Positions 1-10,822 of a stretch of 64,000 nt of DNA are shown piece by piece. The position numbers were made by a program, and so were the translations under genes. The notes below the pieces were generated by a model. That model saw only the letters and a program-made list of their open reading frames with translations, made no database searches and had not been told where the DNA came from. Numbering within the stretch: the first letter of the stretch is position 1; each line of letters begins with the position of its first letter. The stretch is from Drosophila pseudoobscura (lineage: Eukaryota; Arthropoda; Insecta; Diptera; Drosophilidae), in the NCBI RefSeq assembly GCF_009870125.1, contig NC_046683.1, positions 22,019,001 to 22,083,000 on the forward strand. Reading direction: 5' to 3'.

Positions 1-39
1 ATTGCAATGCATTTTGCCAGTTGCAAAACAGAATTCCAA

Positions 40-533
40 ATAAAACGAGCGGGAACGTCTCCACTCACATACATATGTATGTATGTAAGCCCGATACTCA
101 GTTTGTGTGTGTTGCTGTCTCACTCCCCTGCGCCAAAGAAGGCACACTACTCCAGGAAGAGTGTGTGAGCGAGTCCGAATGAGTAAGCGCGTGGAAGGAA
201 GCTGCGTAGCTACTGAAAATTAATTTTTCCTTCTGGCTACAATAATGACCCAAGGAGTCTTACAGGAGTCTGGATAGCAAATTTTGTTTCTCTAGCTCTT
301 ACAGTCTCTAAGATCTAGGCGCTTATCAAGACCGATAGACACACATGGCTAAATCGGGGGCTATTGATTCTGATTAAGAATATATGTAAATACTATGTAT
401 GTACATATATGTACATATATGTACATATGTATACTTTATGGGGTCGGAGACGCTTTCTTCTGGGTGTTACACACATCCACTTCCACCACAAATCTAATAT
501 ACCCGTATACTCTTTGGGTATCGGGTATAAAAA
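40..533 (-). mobile_element. DINE-1 (Helitron-like) copy A, degenerate
   Basis: Begins with a worn form of the element terminus seen elsewhere as CGAGGGGGAACGTTGTGAG and ends in GGGTATCGGGTATAAA. Between them are the shared blocks 'GCTGCGTAGC..ACTG', 'TTCTGGCTACAATAATGA' and 'GGGGTCGGAGACGCTTTCTTCTGG'. It is much more diverged than copies at 4775, 9772 and 50388 and carries an ACATATGT simple repeat inside (about 395-432). DINE-1 is a non-autonomous rolling-circle element, so no protein is expected. Confidence 0.75.
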
Positions 534-793
534 TGAACTGATAGATTTACATCAGTGGTCGGTACGCCATTCATACATACATATGTATGTATGTTTTTTT
601 TTGCAGTGTGTTTGAGTCCGTGAATTAGAACAAAAAAGACGGAAAATGTTGTTGTATTGATGATGATTACTGTTGTACATACATACATTGTTCGTGTAGA
701 CCTACATACATATGTATGTACATATGTATGTATGTTCATAAGATAGGGACGTGCGGTCCACTGCTTTGCATACTGTATTGAGATACGTATGTA
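534..793. other. Simple-repeat spacer between DINE-1 A and Tc1-like element 1
   Basis: Contains palindromic ACATACATATGTATGT runs near 575-595 and 705-735. No gene seen; the open frames here come from the repeat. Confidence 0.5.
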
Positions 794-798
794 CACTA

Positions 799-1015
799 CT
801 GGCCAAAATAATAAGTACACGCTTATGAGCTTTCTTTCACGTCCTATAAAACTTTTCTAGTAAACATAATTAAAAATTCAAATTTACTTTCAGTTTTCTA
901 ACCTACAATAGACTATAAAAATGTTTATCATAAGCATTTTTCATTTCAAATATATATTTTATGATCGATTAAACCTTAAAATCATAAATAAGGGCTGGCC
1001 AAAATAATAAGTACA
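799..1015. repeat. Left terminal inverted repeat of Tc1-like element 1 with outer and inner DR
   Basis: Outer direct repeat at 799-819 and identical inner copy at 995-1015 (both start CTGGCCAAAATAATAAG). These are the likely transposase binding sites by analogy with other IR/DR Tc1 elements. Confidence 0.85.
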
Positions 1016-1092
1016 GCAATTCTCCAAAGCGAAAAACTAAAAGCGTATCAAAATTTTTACACTTTTTTCTTATAATTTATAATCTCTTAATA

Positions 1093-2040
1093 TTATCCTA
1101 TATAGCCACACTTATTTTTGATGATTTCGGCCATTCTTCTTGGCATACTAGCAATAAGTTTGCGGCAAGTCTCCACTGGAATCTCACACCACGTTTTTGC
1201 ACAAATTCTCCACAATTCTTTTTCTTCTCGAAAAGCATTTTTAGCAATTCGACGTTTTAAGTCACCCCAAAGTTTTTTAAATGGGTTTAAGTCAGGAGAC
1301 TGACTTAGCCAAGCCATAACGTTTACATTTTTTCCCGTAAACCAAGCCTTCACCACCTTTGAGGTGTGCTTTGGGTCATTTTCTGGTAGAAAGACCCATC
1401 TCAAGGGCATGTTTTCCACAGCACTAGGTTGTATAATGTCTGTCAATATGTTTTTATACCCGAATTGGATCACATGATTAGTTGTGTGATGTACCGGCTC
1501 AACGCCATGCCAAAAAATATCCTCAGATACCTATACATCAGCCTCCGTTCTTAACCGTTTTCTTTGTGTACCGGAAGTCGAATTTTTTGCCTTTGGGTCG
1601 TTGTATACATCTTCTGGAGGCATTATCAAAAAGATTTATTTTTTTTTCTTCTCTGAATAATATATTAGTCCCCTTCTAAGACCCATCTGACCCAGACCAT
1701 GCCAAATGATTTTCAACGACTTTTTGCATCATCTTCAAAATTTTTGCTCGGAGTAAGGGAACTTTTTGAACTATACGTCCTGTTAGGTCTATATATTGAA
1801 GTCTCCGACGAACCATCAGACCTGATTTTTCTTTCCCAATTTGAGCGTATTTGGCCTTGGAAGACATGAACTGATCCTTTTTTGGAAGACTGATGATGCG
1901 GGTGTCCGTTGTTCGTAAAGATTTCTTCTTCCATCCTCGATTTTCAATAAGCACTTTAGATTTGAAAGTATTCTGAACCAAAAATACCGATCGTCCAAGA
2001 CTTTTCGCAATTTCCCGGAGAATTTTCCTTTCTTTTTGAA
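1093..2040 (-). pseudogene. Tc1-like transposase, broken
   Basis: Read on the minus strand from about 2040 to 1093. The first part (to about 1676) carries the DNA-binding half: 'VQNTFKSKVLIENRGWKK', then the basic 'RRRLQYIDLTGRIVQKVPLL' block typical of the second helix-turn-helix of Tc1 transposases. The last part (1473-1093) carries the catalytic C-terminus: 'ENDPKHTSKVV' (second Asp of the DDE triad) and 'LSQSPDLNPFKKLWGDLKR', where the usual NPIENLW has become NPFKKLW, so the third catalytic Glu is replaced. Stops lie between 1676 and 1473. The copy cannot make an active enzyme, although its ends look mobilisable in trans. Confidence 0.85.
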
Positions 2041-2193
2041 GACTTATGGAAAACTTCCTTTCAGCAGGAGTACGGCCTATCTAAAGAATTTTTTTTGACT
2101 CTCATGTACTTAAATATGAAGGAACTCAATAAAAAACAACAATCCTTTGACCAAATCCTTATCCAATCCTTTCAAATATATAAATAACACCAG

Positions 2194-2410
2194 TGTACTT
2201 ATTATTTTGGCCAGACCAAAAATGCCCATTCTGCAAAAATGTATGAATAGAATTTTATTAAGATGGTTCCCCACTTTAAATTTTGATTTAAATAATTGGC
2301 AAGACTGTAACCTTTCCAAATATAAACAATTGGCATCCATACACTTACAAACATTCGAGCTATTCCATAACAAACTAGCACGACACCGATGTACTTATTA
2401 TTTTGGCCAG
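2194..2410. repeat. Right terminal inverted repeat of Tc1-like element 1 with inner and outer DR
   Basis: Inner copy 2194-2214 and outer copy 2390-2410, inverted relative to the left pair and with the same 196-bp spacing. Confidence 0.85.
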
Positions 2411-2417
2411 TAGTGTA

Positions 2418-3240
2418 TGTACATGTACATATGTATTCTAATTATGTTTTTACACGTAGATTGGTTCCTGAAAAAACCGTGCAAAAAATAAAATGTATCG
2501 TATACAAAAATAGGTGATTGGTTCCTTATCTCTAAAACGTATTAAAATCGGGGAAAAAAATTAGGAAACGTTGGAAAAACAATTTTGCGTTTAAACATGT
2601 CTTTACCAAACAGGTCTGATTGCATTTATAGTTCACAAAATTCGAACACATTTCTATTGCAAAAATGTAATCCCCTTAAATTTCCACAAAAAGGGAGTTC
2701 CCCTCAATTTTCGCTACAATCTACAATTGTAGCTCGGACCAGTAAATTTGCTTGTATGTATGGATACACAAAATAAAACGAAGGAGAAATAAATACATAT
2801 GTACATATGTACATATTCTATTTATGTTGTTATTTTGATCCGTGCTAGCTGGAATAGAATCGTGTAATAAAATTTAAAATTTTGGATCTTCAAACCGTGT
2901 AAAAAAAGACCGTGAAAACAAAAGAATTAAGTAGGTGTACGTACATATGTTTATGTATGTATATACATATATTGTGATCTTTGAAACCAAGTATCCATCT
3001 TGAATTCCAACCGATATTTACATCCGGAATATTGTATAAAAAGTATGTATGTATGCGCTATGAACTCGTAATGTTGATATCGATCCGCTATCGATCAAAA
3101 ACCGTCCTTGTGAAAAATATGATCAAAAATGGGATGGCTAAATATACACTTAGTGTGCATACATACATACTTATGTATGTACATATAAAGGATAGATTTA
3201 CTATATACTATATACATATGTACATATGTATGTATATAGG
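2418..3240. other. Intergenic, AT-rich; no gene seen
   Basis: Holds repeated 'ATTGGTTCC' and 'ACCGTG(C/T)AAAAAA' words (near 2459, 2481, 2517, 2895) that suggest an old unclassified repeat, and palindromic ACATATGT microsatellites at about 2797-2815, 2941-2970, 3160-3185 and 3210-3240. The open frame near 2585-2776 shows no recognisable domain. Confidence 0.4.
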
Positions 3241-3730
3241 GTCAATGTAAGCTGGTGTTAAGATGTTTCTGTTGTATGCTGGGACGCTTCTCCATCTCTA
3301 GCGCCGTCTTCTTTTCAACGTGCTGTCAGCCGTCTGCTGTGCTCCTCTTTCTCTTTCTATTTGCCATTTGGTCGCGCTTCAAAGTCGAACAAATAAAATG
3401 AGCGGAAAAAAATACCAAAAACACAACGCAGAGCGAAGAGCAAAGCCAATACTAGCAGCAAACGCAACAGCTCGGACAACAACAGGTTTAAACTACGCAA
3501 GCGGAGCAAATTACAATAACAGAAGTTGGCCGACGACGCGACATTAACGAGAGCGTCGGCAGAGACGCAAACGCCGACGTCAACTCCAACTCCAATTCCA
3601 ACTACAACTACAGCTACAGCTACAGCTACAACAAAGGTGATAACGACAGACAAAAACATGAGGCTAACAAGCAGTAACATATATGTACATATGGATGTAT
3701 GTATGCATGCGTAGATAAATGTATATATGT
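3241..3730 (+). other. Pyrimidine-rich then A/C-rich tract resembling a Drosophila promoter and 5' leader
   Basis: A CT-rich stretch (3285-3370) is followed by an A/C-rich, CAA-rich stretch (3385-3660), the composition common in Drosophila 5' untranslated leaders. A 49-codon frame starts at ATG 3398-3400 (MSGKKYQKHNAERRAK...) and stops at 3547; it is basic and has no known domain, so it could be an upstream ORF or chance. ACAGCT repeats occur at 3608-3632. No donor or downstream exon was identified. Confidence 0.25.
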
Positions 3731-3954
3731 ACATGCATACATTTGTTGTATACAGTATGTATAAAAACTCAAGGACGGCTTAAATGAGCCAGAGCCCTTT
3801 TCGAACTGAGAATTCTTCACTGTTATCACCGTTGTTTCTATTTTAGTTTTAACTAAGGATTAATACATATTTAATGCATTGGTGCAATCATACATGTTTA
3901 ATTTTATTTTTGTTCAAATAAATAGACTTCTTTCACTTGCACGGACTATCCAGT

Positions 3955-4215
3955 TGAAGCATTGCCACAGAGATAAAGCGCAACTCCAGAACTCTTGATA
4001 GATTACTAAATGATCCAGGGTCCTACAGAAAACACTTTGAAGGGAAAATGGCACTAACTAAACAAGCAGAACGCAAAATAGTTCGAATTAATTCCAATTC
4101 GACTATCCAGCAGCTAAGATTAAGGATCAAGCCGGAGTAAAAGCAAGCCTTTCAACAACAATTGACTCTATTCTTATCGATCGGAAGCTGAATTGGTTCT
4201 AGTGATTCAAAACAT
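3955..4215 (+). pseudogene. Tc1-like transposase N-terminal fragment
   Basis: The plus strand reads 'RTLDRLLNDPGSYRKHFEGK', 'LTKQAERKIVRINSNSTIQQ' and then, after a stop, a further 'ASLSTTIDSILIDRKLN'-like block. This is the paired helix-turn-helix DNA-binding region of Tc1-family transposases (LLNDPxSY, then AERKIVR, then TI..L). No catalytic part and no terminal repeats are present. It belongs to a different lineage from the elements at 794 and 4315. Confidence 0.7.
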
Positions 4216-4239
4216 TATTGGGGTCCGTATTTCCAATAA

Positions 4240-4314
4240 TAAATGATCTCTAGTACAACTAGAAACTGGATGTGTGTAACGCCCAGAAGGAAGCGTTTCC
4301 GACTCCAAAAAGTA
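4240..4314 (+). mobile_element. DINE-1 copy B, left part (split by Tc1-like element 2)
   Basis: Shares 'GGATGTGTGTAACGCCCAGAAGG' and 'AGCGTTTCCGAC' with the other copies and stops exactly at the TA where Tc1-like element 2 begins. The continuation is at 6962. Confidence 0.75.
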
Positions 4315-4599
4315 CACACTTGATCATAATAATAGGTACACACATCTACGTAAACTTTAACATAACAGAAAACAGTTGTATTCAATATTTTAAACTTAAA
4401 ATGAGTTCTCAATTATTCCTACAGTATTTGTTTTCAATAAAATAAACTTTATTATATTATAGAAAAATGTTATACAAGAAAAGAGATCAATTTTTACTTC
4501 AGAGTCAATTTTAGGCTGATCAAAATAATAGGTACACTTCAAGTGTTGTAATGAAAAAAGCTTGTTAATTGGTTAAATATTTTTTTAAAGCTATATTAG

Positions 4600-6713
4600 T
4601 AGTTAATAGTTAATATCCACTGTATCCACCCCTATTTTTGGTCACCTAGACAATTCTTTTTGTTATACTTTTTATAAGCGTCTGGCAGGTTTCTATAGGG
4701 TTCTCATACTATAATTTTTTGACGCCCTCCCATAATTTTTGCTTGTTTGAAAATGTAAACTTAGCTAATTTCTTTTTATACCCGATACTCAAAATGAGTA
4801 TTGGGGTATATTAGATTTGTGGTAAAAGTGGATGTGTGTAACGTCCAGAAGGAATCGTTTCCGACCCCATAAAGTATATATATTCTTGATCAGCATCAAT
4901 AGCCGAGTCGATTGAGCCATGTCTGTCTGTCCGTCTGTCCGTCCCCTTCAGCGCCTAATGCTCAAAGACTATAAGAGCTAGAGCAACGATGTTTTGGATC
5001 CAGACTTCTGTGATATGTCACTGCTCCAAAAATATTTCAAAACTTTGCCCCGCCCACTTCCGCACAATTTTAAATTTTCACAATTTTAAAGATACGAGAA
5101 AACCAAAAACGCAGAATCGTAGAGAATGACCATATCTTTTAGACTGCAGAATCTGAACTGGATCGTATTATTATTATAGTCAGCATCAAGAAAACAATTT
5201 CATTTTTTCTCGCCCTGTCTCTCTCTAACACACACGTAGCATAGGCGGCTTTGCTTAGAGTAAAACATTAGCGCCTAGATCTCAGAGACTATAAAAGCTA
5301 GAGCAACCAAATTTGGTATCCACACTCCTAATATATCGGACCGAGACGAGTTTGTTTCAAAATTTCGCCACACCCCCTTCCGCCCCCGCAAAGGATGCAA
5401 ATCTGGGGATATTCAAAAATCTCACAGACTATTAAAGCTAGAGTAACCAAATTTAGTATCCGCACTCCTGTTAGATCTCACTATAAAACTTATATCTCAA
5501 AATTTCGCACCACCCCCTTCCGCCCCCACAAAGGACGAAAATCTGTTGCATCCACAATATTGCAGATTTGAGAAAACTAAAAACGCAGAATCATAGATAA
5601 TGACCATATCTATCAGATTACTGAATCTGGATCAGATCAGATCATTTTTATAGCCAAAAGGAACAAATCAATTTGCAGTGGCTACGCAGCGCCCGACGAC
5701 ACGCTCAGACTGATTTTCTGTCTCTCTCGCACGCACTCTTTGTCGTGTCGTTTAATATTAGACGCCGCCTGCTGGAGGAGAGCCATACTGACTTAGTATC
5801 GGGTATAACTGTAGAGTTGCGGTGTCCGCAGCAACTCACAACGTTCCACCTCGTTTAAATCTGCCCACAAGTTTTCGATCGGATTTAAGTCGGGAGATTG
5901 ACTAGGCGACTTTAATACATCAATTTTTTGGTCCTCGAAAAGTTTGGTCAAAAGCTTGGATTTGTGCTTTGGGTCGTTATCTTGCTGAAATATCCAACGC
6001 AAAGGCATATTTTCTTCAGCTCAAGGTAGCATAGAAGTCTCCAATATAAATTTGTATTCCTCAGCGTTCATTCCGTTTTCCTTGTTTGAAAAAGTGGACC
6101 TACGCCGTACCACGAAAAGCAGCCCCATATCATTATGTTGCCAGCTCCATGTTTGACAGTCTTTTTGGTAAAACGTGGATCGAATTCCTTTCCCTTAGAC
6201 GCCCTAAGGGGCATTCCTTTCGCAATCATTCCCAAATAAATTGATCTTACCTTCGTCGCTCCATAAAATGTTTCTCCACTTTTTGTCTCCGGTGCATCCT
6301 ACCCAGTCTTTGTGATCCATAAGTGGGATCTTTCTAGCTATTCCCCCTGGTAGGTTGGCTAGTTGTAGTCGTCTACGGATCGTTGGAGCACTAACTTCTT
6401 GGTCAATTTCTGCTGCAATAGCCCTTGACGACTTAAATGGGTCTTTTTTGCTCAAGGATAAAATGAGGTGGTCAAGTGTTTTGCTGGTTTTTTGTGGCCT
6501 TCCGCGAGTTTCCTGACGGGCTTTCCTCTTTAAAGCATTAGTAACAAGATTATGCGATCCTTTCATTAATTTAGCAATGGCCCGAAGAGATTTGCCAATC
6601 GGGCTTCTTCCTCTGTACAATGACTTTTTCAACCCATTCTTGTATGAAAAAAACGAATTATTTTTATTTGTTTTGACTGTAGCTAAATGAAATGCACCTT
6701 TTATGTCCAACAA
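4600..6713 (-). pseudogene. Tc1-like transposase of element 2, interrupted by DINE-1
   Basis: Minus strand. 6713-6204 encodes the N-terminal half with a helix-turn-helix ('GRSPIGKSLRAIAKLMKGS'), a GRPQKT linker, a second DNA-binding block ending 'TIRRRLQLANLPGGIARK', and the first catalytic Asp in 'NILWSDEGKINLFG'. The middle (6203-6010) shows 'GAGNIMIWGCFSWYGVGP' with frameshifts. 6008-5857 holds 'FQQDNDPKH' (second Asp) and 'SPSQSPDLNPIENLW' (Glu). The frame is cut at WADL by DINE-1 copy C and resumes at 4774 as 'KKKLAKFTFSNKQKLW'. Rejoining across the insertion keeps the frame, so the DINE-1 entered a gene that was still largely alignable. All three catalytic residues remain, but frameshifts and stops make it inactive. 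Confidence 0.9.
4775..5856 (+). mobile_element. DINE-1 copy C, long form, inserted in Tc1-like element 2
   Basis: Starts TTTATACCCGATACTCAAAATGAG and ends CACAACGTTCCACCTCGTTT. It is longer (1.08 kb) than the usual 0.4-0.6 kb copies because the central unit ('ACTATAAnAGCTAGAGCAAC...CCCCTTCCGCCCC') occurs three times, from about 4966, 5290 and 5429. Its first 290 bp are nearly identical to copy D at 9772, so it is young. Confidence 0.9.
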
Positions 6714-6961
6714 GGCAAAAATTTCCAGATTTTTGTATTAATATTGAATTATAGGTACTGACACTGTACCTATTAATTTGATAAGCCGAAGTACATATGT
6801 GGTCAACTCACTATTTCGATAAAAGCTCTGTTATTTTTTGTCACGGAGCTGCCACACATTGACAAACAAAAACTAACTTTTTGTTTTCAACACTTAAAGT
6901 ACGATAAAACTAATTATTAATGAAAAGCTTTAAGGTGTACCTATTATTATGATCAAGTGTG

Positions 6962-7315
6962 TATATACATACATATGTACATATGTACATATGTACATAT
7001 ATTCTTGATCAGCTTCAATAGCCGAATGTCAGGGACTTTAAGAGCTAGAGCTGGCATCCACAATTTTTAATTTACGGGAATTGTAGAGAACGACCACATC
7101 TTTGAATCTGGACTAAATCGGATTATTATTATAGCAAGAAGGAACCACGAAAACCAAGCCACGCGCTTACAAATTTTCTCTCTCTCTCTCTCTCAACACA
7201 CTCTTCGCAGTACAATGTGTGTGCCCTCCGGCGGAAAGTAGCCATACAGACTGAGTATCGTGTATAAGGGTAAAGTCGCAGTCGCGGGCGTAGCAGCGAT
7301 TCACAACGTTCCCCC
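6962..7315 (+). mobile_element. DINE-1 copy B, right part
   Basis: Continues the copy cut at 4314: 'ATATTCTTGATCAGCTTCAATAGCCGA', 'GACTTTAAGAGCTAGAGC', then the terminal 'GATTCACAACGTTCCCCCTC'. An ACATATGT array (about 6970-6998) has expanded inside it. It is clearly more diverged than copy C. Confidence 0.8.
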
Positions 7316-7424
7316 TCATTTATGTTGGTTTTTTATATTTTTAAGAATTAGTTAGTACACATTAATAGGCAGCAACATTTTTAAAACACACACAACAATA
7401 AACAAATCAGCCTACCAAGCAACA
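7316..7424. other. Short spacer between DINE-1 B and the exon-like repeat
   Basis: AT-rich with no recognisable feature. Confidence 0.3.
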
Positions 7425-7640
7425 ATCCTTTCCAATTACTGTATCCTCAACATTTCCATTTCATTGCACGACCTTGCTCTGCCCTAGCACTATGCTAACG
7501 GAAAACAGAGCAGCGGCAGAGCAGTATAGTCTTAGCTTACTCACCATCGGGGTACTTTGTACCGATGGAACCCATGTACGAACCAGCGGAGTAGGTAGTT
7601 CGGGCTTGGTCGATCGCCACCGCAAGTACTAGAGGGATAG
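7425..7640 (-). repeat. Exon-like dispersed repeat R, copy 1
   Basis: Reverse complement matches 34345-34545 and, less well, 37213-37330 plus 37700-37770. On the minus strand it reads 'ARTTYSAGSYMGSIGTKYPD' followed directly by GTGAGTAAGC, a good splice donor, and downstream blocks CTGCTCTGCCGCTGCTCTG and TTAGCATAGTGCTAGGGC. I do not recognise the protein or a transposon family. It may be a duplicated exon or the coding end of an unclassified element. Confidence 0.5.
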
Positions 7641-8514
7641 ATATCTCAGAGTATGTATTCATGGAACACATATGTACATATGTACATATGCAGGAGGGAG
7701 TGTGTCTTGAAATTGGCCCAAACGATGATTCAAAATTGTTGTTCAACAGATACCAATTTGACAGTAAAGTGGAGCACTTGCACAATCTGCACACACACGT
7801 ATGTACATATGCATTGTATGTATGCAATATAATGGGAACACAGTAGGAACAAATCCGTATAGAAATTTAAATATGTACGTACATACATACATATGTATAT
7901 ATACATACATATATAATCAAAAGAAAGATGCACTCGCATGTGTTGAAAGGAGTACTTGCAGGATATGTATGCATAGATGTTCACATTAACGAGGTATGTA
8001 CATATGTACACACATATGTACATATTATATCGGGTGGGAAAAATTACTGATAAGCCACTTGTGACGTCTTGACAGGCGAAACGGCCATTTGAAGAGCTAC
8101 AAAAATCCAAAGCAACGAAAATAAAAGAGGAGCACAGAGTAAGAGTAAAGAGTAAAGAGAGGATCTCCAAAAGCTGACGTCACTTAGCCGAAGAGCGTGT
8201 ATCATTGGCCAAAGCATAATTAGTGCATGTTAGATCTTGCTTATTAAAACAAATTGTTTTAATTGCTTATTTAATATGCAGGCAGAAACAATAAAGAGAG
8301 CAGCAACAACACAGAAACAAAGAACAAAGAAGCGAAAAATGCACACACAAACACAACAGCGAAATGGAATTTCCGAAAATCATAAGAGAGACCACGACTG
8401 CGACGACGAGGTCGATGCCGAGCCGATGCCGATGCCGATGCCAGCGCTGGCGTCGTTTCCCTAGCAGACGAGCGTCGACCTGTATTCGTTCGGGATTACG
8501 TTTTTACGTTTGGA
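7641..8514. other. Intergenic with palindromic microsatellites; no gene seen
   Basis: ACATATGT-type runs at 7670-7690, 7798-7812, 7872-7915 and 7995-8025. 8281-8460 is A/C-rich and ends in a CGATGCCGATGCCGATGCC run; the frame through it (8237-8464) is low-complexity and unsupported. Confidence 0.35.
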
Positions 8515-8585
8515 TTTTGATACCCGGTACTCAAAGAAAATAGGGGTATATTAATTATTTGTAACATTATAACACATGTACATAG
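8515..8585 (+). mobile_element. DINE-1 terminal fragment
   Basis: TTGATACCCGGTACTCAAAG followed by AGGGGTATATTAATTATTTG resembles the first 60 bp of DINE-1. The rest of the element is missing. Confidence 0.5.
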
Positions 8586-9771
8586 CTACGTAGATCTCGC
8601 GCTGGATCTGTCTATGTTTCCCTCATCATACAGATCCCCCATCCACTCACATGACAAGAGCCGGAAAAATTGATATAGAGCGCGGTCTGCTTTGTCCCCT
8701 CCCCACACCGCTTGTTGACCAACACATCAATCGGTCCCTTTTTCGAACGGCGACACCAAAAGACAGATAGAGAGAGACAGAGAGAGAGATACAATTTTGG
8801 TGTTTTCGTATAATTACTTATACAGTAGTATGTACAGAAGTACTGTATATATATATTTACTAACGAAGTACTGGGTATTAATAATGTTGTGGCACATGTG
8901 CCGTAACTCAACGTCGCGTCTGGTTTTTTCTCTTTTTGCTGTGTTCTATGCCGTTCTCTTCCTCCTTCGTTCCCGCTCTACTTTGATGTTTGTATGCTTG
9001 CGGAGCGGAGGCCCCCCCTGGCCTAAAGAATACGAAAAAATGTGCATACCTGTGCCCTCTGTCTGTCTTTGCGTGTTTATTTATGTACATATGTATGTAT
9101 ATTCATTTATTTGTCTCTATGATATTCTTAACAACTACAGGTGAACTGTTGGGACTAGCTGCCCCACGCACTGCGGTACTGTCTTTGCGCGTGTGTGTGT
9201 CTGCATAGTTTGTAGACACCTTCCGCCAGTATCAAAATACAAGAAATGTGGGCAATCCACCGCTCGAACTATCTTCAATAAACGGTTCAGAGCCGAAAGT
9301 AAATATGTACATATGTACATATATATGTAAATTAGTACATATACATATACATATGTAAATATGTACGAGTATAAACGCTTCCAGTACGAAAACTCATTGA
9401 ATCTACTTCTATTCAACTTGTAATACACCTTTAGATATTGCTGTTCAGATATTAATACATATCCATAGATACTATGGATGTAAATGGATGTAAGCAAACA
9501 TAAATAATATTTGTATATCCTATTCGCATAGTATTTAAGTAGCCCCATAGTCAGTAAGTATAACAAACAAACCTACAGTTTTAGAGATGGTACATATGTA
9601 CCTTCATGATGTGACGGTTCAGAAAAAAAAGTGGGTTCTGGACGTAAATTACTCAACAAATTTTCGAATCGGTCCAGACTATACGAATATAAAATATTTA
9701 ATGTTAATTTTCCAAGTGTAAAAAAACCGGTCCGAAGTATTCGGCGCGACGTTACTCATTTACGTTGAACA
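8586..9771. other. Intergenic; no gene seen
   Basis: AGAGAG tract at 8768-8790, ACATATGT/ATACATAT runs at 9080-9100 and 9300-9365. Open frames here have no domain and no splice context. Confidence 0.35.
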
Positions 9772-10376
9772 TTTTTATACTCAAAATGAGTATTGGGGTA
9801 TATTAGATTTGTGGTGAAAGTGGATGTGTGTAACGTCCAGAAGGAATCGTTTCCGACCCTATAAAGTATATATATTCTTGATCAGCATCAATAGCCGAGT
9901 CGATTGAGCCATGTCTGTCTGTCCGTCTGTCCGTCCCCTTCAGCGCCTAATGCTCAAAGACTATAAGAGCTAGAGCAACGATGTTTTGGATCCAGACTTC
10001 TGTGATATGTCACTGCTACAAGAATATTTCAAAACTTCGCCCCGCCCACTTCCGCCCCCACAAAGGGCGAAAATCTGTGGCATCCACAATTTCGACGATA
10101 CGAAAAAACTAAAAACGCAGAATCATGGATAATGACCATATATATCCCGTTGCTGAATCTGTATCAGATCGGAACATTTTTATAGCCAAAAGGAACAAAT
10201 CAATTTGCAGTGGCTACGCAGCGCCCGACGTCACGCTCAGACTGATTTTCTGTCTGTCTCGCACGCACTCTTTGTCGTTTCGTTTAATATTAGCGGCGTC
10301 TGCCGGAGGAGAGCCAGCGGGTATAACTGTAGAGTTGCGGTGTCCGCAGCAACTCACAACGTTCCCCCTCGTTTTA
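9772..10376 (+). mobile_element. DINE-1 copy D, young
   Basis: Starts TTTTTATACTCAAAATGAGTA (the first arm of the terminal hairpin is shortened) and ends AACGTTCCCCCTCGTTTT. It differs from copy C by only about five bases over the first 290 bp, and has one central unit rather than three. Confidence 0.9.
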
Positions 10377-10762
10377 TCTAAGATTGTTCTTAAGCGAATT
10401 TTGAAAGGAAATAAAAAATGCATTTTACACATCCATATGCACATGCATATATATGAATGTATGTATGTACATATGTATGTATGCAAGAGCGAGTTGTACG
10501 AGCTAGAAGAATCAAATTTTTTGTGCAAATTGTACCGTTAATTAATAAAGATCTTTGCAATATTGTAAGAGAAGATGCTCCTATACATGGAAGTATGTAT
10601 GTACATAAGTATATACATACATACATATGTATGTATGTATGTATTTGAATCCCGATATATTGCCATCGCAATTACTTGATTACTTGTGTAACACATACAA
10701 GTACAAAATCTGTTCGGTAAATTTTAATTTTTCGGTCATATGCACATATGTATGTATGTATG
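10377..10762. other. Intergenic with simple repeats; no gene seen
   Basis: Palindromic ATGTATGTACATATGT runs at 10455-10482 and 10595-10645. Confidence 0.35.
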
Positions 10763-10822
10763 TACATATGTATGTACATATGTATGTACATATGTATGTA
10801 CATATGTATGTACATATGTATA
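10763..10822. repeat. 12-bp tandem array, unit TACATATGTATG, five units
   Basis: Five head-to-tail units, the last with one change. This is the most regular of the many palindromic ACATATGT arrays in the window. Confidence 0.9.

Larger units (their letters stand above)
794..2415 (-). mobile_element. Tc1-like transposon 1, complete ends, IR/DR structure
   Basis: Element of 1622 bp flanked by TA on both sides (792-793 and 2416-2417), the target duplication of the Tc1/mariner superfamily. The ends are CACTACTGGCC...GGCCAGTAGTG. The 21-bp terminal motif occurs four times: 799-819 and 995-1015 on the left, and inverted at 2194-2214 and 2390-2410 on the right. The spacing from outer to inner copy is 196 bp on both sides. 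This is the IR/DR arrangement known from Sleeping Beauty, Minos and Paris-type elements. Transposase is encoded on the minus strand but broken. Confidence 0.9.
4315..6961 (-). mobile_element. Tc1-like transposon 2, carrying a nested DINE-1
   Basis: Flanked by TA at 4313-4314 and 6962-6963. Ends are CACACTTGATCATAATAATAGG...CCTATTATTATGATCAAGTGTG. An inner copy of the end motif lies near 4513-4538 on the left and, worn and inverted, near 6755-6780 on the right, giving an IR/DR plan as in element 1 but with an unrelated end sequence. Without the nested DINE-1 the element would be about 1.56 kb, the normal size for the family. It landed inside DINE-1 copy B. Confidence 0.88.

Noticed and set aside
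3357-3734. Minus-strand Leu/Val-rich 'membrane' frame
   Set aside because: Antisense of a CAA/ACAGCT-rich leader-like tract; the hydrophobic run is a reading of simple sequence.
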